This document shows, piece by piece, positions 6,277-10,338 of a stretch of 10,338 bases of DNA. The notes under the pieces are model-generated. The model saw only the letters and a list, made by a program, of their open reading frames with translations, was not told the origin of the DNA and ran no database searches. The translations under genes were made by a program, and so were the position numbers. Origin of the DNA: Desulfobacterales bacterium. GTDB taxonomy: Bacteria; Desulfobacterota; Desulfobulbia; Desulfobulbales; BM004. Numbering within the stretch: the first letter of the stretch is position 1; every line of letters begins with the position of its first letter. The stretch covers positions 1 to 10,338 of the forward strand of contig JAUXHH010000045.1 of NCBI GenBank assembly GCA_030621655.1, given 5' to 3'.

Positions 6277-7770
6277 ATGGATCAATTAAACCAACTCCTT
6301 GTCCAGCGAAGAAAAAAAGCTGATGAACTGGCAGAATTAAACGTACCGCTCTATGCAAATGATTTTAAACCGACCCATCATGTTGCTGAGGTTTTGTCAT
6401 CAGCCAGTGCAAAAGAAGTCGCCTCCGACTTAGAAAATGGTCCCAATATCAGGGCAAATTTTCAAGTTGCCGGCAGAATCATGGCTTTAAGAAAATTTGG
6501 CAAGGCCTCCTTTCTCCATATCCAGGACGACTCCGGCAGAATTCAGATTTACGTAAAAAAAGAGGTTGTCGGAGAAGAAAGCTATAGTCAATTTAAGAAA
6601 TGGGATATTGGCGATATTGTCGGATTCAAGGGAAAACTCTTTAAAACCAAAACCGGCGAACTGACTATCCAGGCAGATACCACCAAACTGATCACAAAAT
6701 CACTACGTCCTCTGCCCGAAAAATGGCATGGTTTAACCGATGTCGAGATGCGCTACCGGCAGCGTTATGTTGATCTCATCGTCAACCCTGAGGTCCGGGA
6801 AACCTTTCGCAAAAGAATTGAAATTATCCGTCTGCTGCGGGAATTTCTCTCCAACAGGGGTTATCTGGAAGTAGAGACCCCGATGATGCAGGCTGTACCG
6901 GGTGGAGCCACCGCAAAGCCTTTCAAAACGCATCATAAAGCCCTGGATATGGACCTGTACCTGCGCATTGCCCCTGAATTATACCTGAAAAGGCTTTTGG
7001 TCGGTGGTTTTGAAAAGGTTTTTGAAATCAACCGGAGCTTTCGTAACGAAGGTCTTTCCACCAGGCATAATCCCGAATTTACCATGCTTGAATTCTACCA
7101 GGCATATGCGACTTACAATGACCTCATGGACTTGACGGAGGAAATGCTTTCCTGGCTGACAGAGGAAGTAAACGGTTCCATGGAAGTTACCTATCAAGGC
7201 CAGGTCGTTGACCTTTCTCCCCCCTGGAAACGATATACCATTGACGAAGCCCTTATTGAAGTAGGCAGGATTGAGCCGTCCATCCTGGATGATGCTGAAG
7301 CTCTTCTGAATCTGGCAAAAGAGAAGGGAATTGGACTTGAACCGCAGGCCGGACCGGGCAAAGCCAAGATGGAATTATTCGAACTGCTGGTTGAAGAAAA
7401 ACTTATCAACCCGACCTTCGTCATCGCATATCCGACAGAGGTCTCACCTCTGGCCCGCAGGAATGAACAGAACCCGCAGGTGACAGACCGATTCGAACTT
7501 TTTATTACCGGACGGGAAATCGCCAACGCCTTCAGTGAATTAAACGATCCTGTGGATCAGAAAAAACGTTTTGAAACACAGATCGCTGAGCGGGGGGATG
7601 ACGAGGAAATTCACCCTGTCCTTGATGAAGATTATATCAGGGCGCTCGAATATGGTCTGCCGGCAGCAGCAGGAGAGGGTATCGGCATTGACAGGCTGGT
7701 CATGCTCCTGACTGATTCCCCCTCAATACGTGATGTTATCATTTTCCCGCACCTTAAGGCGGAGAAATAA
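6277..7770 (+). CDS. lysS: Lysyl-tRNA synthetase, class II
   Basis: A 497-residue enzyme that attaches lysine to tRNA-Lys in the cytoplasm, close to the usual ~500 length (E. coli LysS 505). An N-terminal helix (DQLNQLLVQRRKKADEL) leads into the OB-fold anticodon-binding domain (about 65-155, FLHIQDDSGRIQIYV). The class II catalytic core follows: motif 1 around RGYLEVETPMM, PGGATAKPF typical of LysRS, motif 2 INRSFRNEGLSTRHNPEFTM with R256 and E258, and motif 3 GEGIGIDR at 466-473. These mark LysRS rather than AspRS or AsnRS. The last residues FPHLKAEK resemble the normal end, so it is complete. The ATG at 6277 has no close Shine-Dalgarno sequence; AGGAAA lies about 13 nt away. An array of octamer repeats begins directly after the TAA. 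The order lysS - Lol permease - lolD is one I recall as recurring in deltaproteobacteria. Confidence 0.97.
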   Translation: MDQLNQLLVQRRKKADELAELNVPLYANDFKPTHHVAEVLSSASAKEVASDLENGPNIRANFQVAGRIMALRKFGKASFLHIQDDSGRIQIYVKKEVVGEESYSQFKKWDIGDIVGFKGKLFKTKTGELTIQADTTKLITKSLRPLPEKWHGLTDVEMRYRQRYVDLIVNPEVRETFRKRIEIIRLLREFLSNRGYLEVETPMMQAVPGGATAKPFKTHHKALDMDLYLRIAPELYLKRLLVGGFEKVFEINRSFRNEGLSTRHNPEFTMLEFYQAYATYNDLMDLTEEMLSWLTEEVNGSMEVTYQGQVVDLSPPWKRYTIDEALIEVGRIEPSILDDAEALLNLAKEKGIGLEPQAGPGKAKMELFELLVEEKLINPTFVIAYPTEVSPLARRNEQNPQVTDRFELFITGREIANAFSELNDPVDQKKRFETQIAERGDDEEIHPVLDEDYIRALEYGLPAAAGEGIGIDRLVMLLTDSPSIRDVIIFPHLKAEK

Positions 7771-7800
7771 AGGTTTCGAGGTTCCAAGGTTTCAAAGGTG
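7771..7800 (+). repeat. 8-bp tandem repeat array 1, directly after lysS
   Basis: Starting at the first base after the lysS stop: AGGTTTCG, AGGTTCCA, AGGTTTCA, then a decayed AAGGTG. The period is 8 bp and the unit matches arrays at 9232-9263 and 10045-10084 in the same orientation. There is no dyad symmetry in the unit, so it does not form a terminator hairpin. Confidence 0.75.
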
Positions 7801-7838
7801 ACGGATGAATTACATTGGTAGTGAAATTATGGAGTTAA

Positions 7839-7898
7839 TGAGGTGATGGTTTTTTTTAACACTCCAGTACTTCATCACTTCAAATGACATTAGTACTG
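7839..7898 (+). repeat. Inverted repeats in the lysS - permease gap
   Basis: TGAGGTGATG (7839-7848) pairs 9 of 10 with CATCACTTCA (7873-7882), and CAGTACT (7865-7871) with AGTACTG (7892-7898). The two pairings overlap. A run of eight T (7850-7857) lies in the first loop, not after a stem, so this is not a standard terminator. The rest of the 7801-7961 gap is AT-rich, without a promoter I can support. Confidence 0.3.
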
Positions 7899-7961
7899 AC
7901 GGTTCGCAGCCATATACAGCTTTATCAACTTTAAACATTAGTTCACTTTAGGCACTATTAC

Positions 7962-9227
7962 ATGGGATACGAGTGGTTCATAAGCCTGAGATATCTGAAA
8001 GCCAAAAGGCGACAGGGATTCATTTCCCTTATCTCAATAATTTCCGTGGCCGGAGTGGCAGTCGGTGTTATGGCCCTTATAGTAGTTCTGGCAGTAATGA
8101 CAGGCTTTACTGACAGCCTGCGCGAAAAAATCCTCGGTATTAATTCCCATATTGTTGTGCAAAGACTGGGAAATGGAATTACCGATTATAAAGATCTAAG
8201 CAAAGTAATTCTCCAGGAAAAAGGTGTCCTGGCAGCCACTCCATACACTTATTCCCAGACTATGCTGTCTGTTCCTGATGCCAGTTCCGGGGCGATTGTC
8301 CGTGGTATCGATCCGAATACGGCCAATGATGTGCTCAGCCTCAACAGCCAACTGATCAGAGGCAGTATAATTGCTCTCAATGAAGGTACCCCGTCTGCAA
8401 GCGACTCGAAGACAGATACATCACCATCACGGGTTTTGCCTGGTATTATTCTCGGCAAGGAGCTTGCCCGGAATTTACACGTCGATATTGGCTATAAAGT
8501 CCGCCTCTTTTCACCTTCCGGCCCACTTACTCCAATGGGCGTAATTCCCAAGATAAAAACCTGCCGGGTGGTTGGAATCTTTGATACCGGCATGTATGAA
8601 TACGACTCTTCACTGGCCTATATCTCTTTAACCACGGCCCAGGATTTTCTTGAATTGGGCAACAATGTCCACGGACTCGAATTGAAGGTTGATGATATCT
8701 ACAAGGCCTCTGCCATTGCGTCAGAACTGGAGGAAAAACTTGGCTTTGGATACATTGTAAAGGACTGGATCTCAATGAATAAAAACCTTTTTTCAGCCCT
8801 TAAGCTTGAAAAAACTGCCATGTTCATCATTCTGGCCCTCATCGTCTTAGTGGCCGCCTTTAATATTATCAGCACCCTGATCATGCTGGTAATGAGTAAA
8901 GGCAAGGACATTGCCATTCTCAAATCAATGGGTGCCACCTCCAGAGGCATTATGCGAATCTTTGTTTACGAAGGGTTGATCATTGGACTCACGGGAACGG
9001 TTACCGGCGTGATTGGAGGCCTCGTAATCTGCAAAATACTTTCCAAGTATCAATTTATCAAGCTGCCGAGTGATGTTTATCCCATAACTACTTTGCCTAT
9101 TAAAGTACTGCCGATGGATGTAACTCTGGTCGCAATTTCAGCGGCCCTCATCACTCTGCTGGCAACTATATACCCTTCCTGGCAGGCATCAAAAATAGAC
9201 CCTGCGGTAGCATTGCGTTATGAATAA
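7962..9227 (+). CDS. lolC: Lipoprotein-releasing ABC transporter permease, LolC/LolE (LolF-type) family
   Basis: Inner-membrane subunit of the Lol transporter, which extracts outer-membrane lipoproteins from the inner membrane for the carrier LolA. The 421 residues show the family layout: a cytoplasmic start WFISLRYLKAKRRQGFISLIS; TM1 about 20-48; a large periplasmic domain about 50-280; then TM2 about 285-310, TM3 about 335-360 and TM4 about 387-407. The coupling segment between TM2 and TM3, SKGKDIAILKSMGATSRGIM, contacts the ATPase. The end WQASKIDPAVALRYE is also typical. lolD follows 101 bp downstream. Only one permease is present, so a homodimer (LolF-like) is likely; the symbol lolC is used as in most single-permease annotations. 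The ATG at 7962 has only AGG about 9 nt upstream. No large deletion or frameshift is seen. Confidence 0.93.
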   Translation: MGYEWFISLRYLKAKRRQGFISLISIISVAGVAVGVMALIVVLAVMTGFTDSLREKILGINSHIVVQRLGNGITDYKDLSKVILQEKGVLAATPYTYSQTMLSVPDASSGAIVRGIDPNTANDVLSLNSQLIRGSIIALNEGTPSASDSKTDTSPSRVLPGIILGKELARNLHVDIGYKVRLFSPSGPLTPMGVIPKIKTCRVVGIFDTGMYEYDSSLAYISLTTAQDFLELGNNVHGLELKVDDIYKASAIASELEEKLGFGYIVKDWISMNKNLFSALKLEKTAMFIILALIVLVAAFNIISTLIMLVMSKGKDIAILKSMGATSRGIMRIFVYEGLIIGLTGTVTGVIGGLVICKILSKYQFIKLPSDVYPITTLPIKVLPMDVTLVAISAALITLLATIYPSWQASKIDPAVALRYE

Positions 9228-9231
9228 AAGA

Positions 9232-9263
9232 AAGGTATCAAGGGGTCAAGGTTTCAAGGGTAA
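9232..9263 (+). repeat. 8-bp tandem repeat array 2, 4 bp after the permease gene
   Basis: Four contiguous octamers: AAGGTATC, AAGGGGTC, AAGGTTTC, AAGGGTAA. They share AAGG at the same phase and have the unit and orientation of the arrays after lysS and lolD. A short 7-bp echo (AAAAGAT AAAAGAT) follows at about 9262-9275. Confidence 0.8.
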
Positions 9264-9291
9264 AAGATAAAAGATTACCAAAAGGATTATG

Positions 9292-9320
9292 CTGCTGCGC
9301 AGTATTGAGTTAGGCAGCAG
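9292..9320 (+). promoter_or_regulatory. Hairpin just upstream of the lolD start
   Basis: CTGCTGC (9292-9298) and GCAGCAG (9314-9320) form a perfect 7-bp GC-rich stem with a 15-nt loop. It ends 8 nt before the lolD ATG, covering the place where a ribosome binding site would be. It could lower or regulate lolD translation relative to the permease. No T-tract follows, so it is not a terminator. Confidence 0.4.
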
Positions 9321-9328
9321 AGTTTCTT

Positions 9329-10036
9329 ATGCAGGAAAAAAACAAACAACAAACAACAGCAGGATCAAGCACCTTTCAGGCCATTGGTATAGAAAAATAC
9401 TACGAAGAAGTCGGCCATAGGATTAACGTCCTGAATGGTTTAGATCTACACCTTGACCGGGGAGAGATGATTGCCATTGTAGGTGCTTCCGGCACCGGGA
9501 AAACCACCCTGCTCCACATCCTAGGTACCCTTGACCGGCCAACAACAGGCACACTTCTTTATGGAGGAGAGGAAGTTCTCAATAAAAATGATATTGAACT
9601 GTCTGCCTACCGCAACAGAACGGTGGGTTTTGTTTTTCAATTCCATCACCTTCTCCCTGAATTTACAGCCCTGGAAAATGTTATGATGCCGGGACTGATC
9701 GGGGGACAGGAAAAAACTAAAATGGCAGAAGATGCTGCTGCAATTCTGGAAAAAGTTAAATTATCCGACCGTATACAGCATAAGGTCGGGGAGCTTTCAG
9801 GTGGGGAGCAGCAGCGGGTCGCTTTGGCCCGGGCTATTATCATGAAACCTTTACTGCTGTTGGCTGATGAACCGACCGGAAACCTTGACACCAAGACCGG
9901 TTACAAGGTGTTCCAGCTTATACAGGAAATGAGTGCAGAATATTCCCTGTCAGCAGTCATGGTAACCCACAATCTCGAGCTTGCCAATGAAATGAACCGT
10001 TGCCTTACACTGGCAGAGGGTAAGCTGCATGAATGA
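9329..10036 (+). CDS. lolD: Lipoprotein-releasing ABC transporter ATP-binding protein LolD
   Basis: The 235-residue cytoplasmic ATPase of the Lol exporter; two copies drive the permease. All ABC motifs are intact: Walker A GASGTGKT (52-59), Q-loop Q104 in VFQFHHLLPEFTALENVMMP, signature LSGGEQQR (156-163), Walker B LLLLADEP with D180 and catalytic E181, D-loop GNLD (184-187), and switch H214 (VTHN). HHLLPEFTALENV after the Q-loop is characteristic of LolD among the MacB/LolD/FtsE group. Permease pairing next door supports the role. The 15-20 polar residues at the N-terminus (QEKNKQQTTAGSS) are longer than in many LolD proteins, but the next Met is at 47 inside the fold, so ATG 9329 is the only sensible start. 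The upstream region has no good Shine-Dalgarno sequence. In related genomes bamA often follows; here no gene starts in the remaining 302 bp. Confidence 0.95.
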   Translation: MQEKNKQQTTAGSSTFQAIGIEKYYEEVGHRINVLNGLDLHLDRGEMIAIVGASGTGKTTLLHILGTLDRPTTGTLLYGGEEVLNKNDIELSAYRNRTVGFVFQFHHLLPEFTALENVMMPGLIGGQEKTKMAEDAAAILEKVKLSDRIQHKVGELSGGEQQRVALARAIIMKPLLLLADEPTGNLDTKTGYKVFQLIQEMSAEYSLSAVMVTHNLELANEMNRCLTLAEGKLHE

Positions 10037-10044
10037 TTAGAAAA

Positions 10045-10084
10045 CAGGAGTCAAGGTATCGAGGGTTCAAGGGTTCAAGGGTTT
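10045..10084 (+). repeat. 8-bp tandem repeat array 3, after lolD
   Basis: Five octamers in phase: CAGGAGTC, AAGGTATC, GAGGGTTC, AAGGGTTC, AAGGGTTT. They begin 8 nt after the lolD stop. AAGGTATC is identical to the first unit of array 2. This is the cleanest copy, with consensus AAGGGTTC. Confidence 0.85.
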
Positions 10085-10134
10085 TAAAAGCTAATTAATT
10101 CATAATGTTGCCTTCCAAATTGTTGCCACTATCT

Positions 10135-10155
10135 AGTGACCAGTCACCAGTATCA
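10135..10155 (+). repeat. Short 7-bp tandem repeat, AGTNACC type
   Basis: Three heptamers in phase: AGTGACC, AGTCACC, AGTATCA, the last decayed. The first two also make the dyad GTGAC-CA-GTCAC (10136-10147). The array is too short to exclude chance, but the same kind of repeat appears at the window edge with another unit. Confidence 0.4.
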
Positions 10156-10189
10156 GATTTTATTATCCTTTCCCTTTTGTCGTTTAACG

Positions 10190-10266
10190 TGTCAATCGTT
10201 GGTTCGTATCGTTAACCAACAAATAAAACGACGATTATCGTTCACCAAAACGAACGATGATTGACA
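10190..10266. repeat. 77-bp inverted-repeat element (MITE-like or structured RNA)
   Basis: The left arm TGTCAATCGTTGGTTCGT (10190-10207) pairs with the right arm ACGAACGATGATTGACA (10250-10266): 17 bp with one bulged G and two G-T pairs. Each end carries TTGACA pointing outward. The 42-nt centre has a second possible stem, GTTGGTT (10198-10204) with AACCAAC (10214-10220), which competes with the main one, and a dyad ACGAT-T-ATCGT (10231-10241). No target-site duplication is evident in the flanks (TAACG left, GACAA right). It has no coding capacity. A mobile remnant, a protein-binding site and a structured RNA are all possible. Confidence 0.6.
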
Positions 10267-10319
10267 GACAACCTTGAGCTTTTTTTCTTACGTCCCCTGT
10301 CATCAAACTAATCTCTTGC

Positions 10320-10338
10320 GCCCTATGCCCTGTGCCTT
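10320..10338 (+). repeat. Start of a 7-bp tandem repeat at the window edge
   Basis: GCCCTAT, GCCCTGT, GCCTT: two full heptamers and a partial third, running off the end. The unit differs from the other arrays. Its true length cannot be judged from this window. Confidence 0.5.

Larger units (their letters stand above)
10037..10338. other. Gene-free, repeat-rich region after lolD
   Basis: No open frame longer than about 25 codons with a ribosome binding site was seen on either strand. The region holds, in order, an octamer array, an AT-rich stretch, a heptamer array, a T-rich stretch, an inverted-repeat element, a T-run (10280-10286) and the start of a second heptamer array at the edge. Each is listed separately. 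The minus strand has one 22-codon ATG frame (starting near 10300) without a convincing ribosome binding site. Confidence 0.7.

Noticed and set aside
5972..6358. 128-codon frame on the minus strand across the MetE-like/lysS junction
   Set aside because: It spans the ends of two well-supported genes on the other strand and shows no family pattern or ribosome binding site.
7801..7861. T8 run as a terminator for lysS
   Set aside because: No GC stem precedes the T-run; it sits in the loop of a weak inverted repeat instead.
10181..10266. Integron attC site or CRISPR repeats
   Set aside because: GTTTAAC-like strings occur, but there is no matching GTTRRRY partner at the right place, no cassette gene and no regular repeat-spacer pattern.

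Overview
The window reads as ordinary chromosomal DNA of an anaerobic Gram-negative bacterium. Desulfobacterota (the old Deltaproteobacteria, possibly a Desulfobulbales-like sulfate reducer) is my best guess. The basis is a lysS - Lol permease - lolD order that I recall from deltaproteobacterial genomes, a ZraR/NtrC-type sigma-54 activator, a short MetE-like protein and moderate GC. The lineage is inference; nothing here, such as a 16S gene, fixes it.

Left third (1-3406) is on the minus strand: the start of grpE (cut by the window edge), a class I/II PLP aminotransferase, and a sigma-54-dependent response regulator without a visible sensor kinase. Two perfect 13-bp hairpins act as likely terminators, one after the aminotransferase and one after the regulator, so these are probably three separate transcripts. 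grpE has a recognisable sigma70-type promoter and no CIRCE element.

Right two thirds (3571-10036) is on the plus strand: rlmD (23S rRNA m5U methyltransferase, Fe-S type), a MetE/UROD-superfamily protein of unknown exact function, lysS, one LolC/E-type permease and lolD. The genes are 94-191 bp apart. lysS charges tRNA-Lys. The permease and LolD together would form a lipoprotein-releasing ABC transporter, probably with a permease homodimer because only one permease is present. All five plus-strand genes have weak or no Shine-Dalgarno sequence.

The most unusual content is between genes. Immediately after the stop codons of lysS, the permease and lolD lie three short tandem arrays of the same 8-bp unit (about AAGGGTTC), in the same orientation. 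The 302 bp after lolD have no convincing gene but hold an octamer array, a heptamer array, a 77-bp element bounded by 17-bp imperfect inverted repeats with outward-facing TTGACA, and the start of another heptamer array at the window edge. I see no defence system, CRISPR array, prophage or transposase gene.
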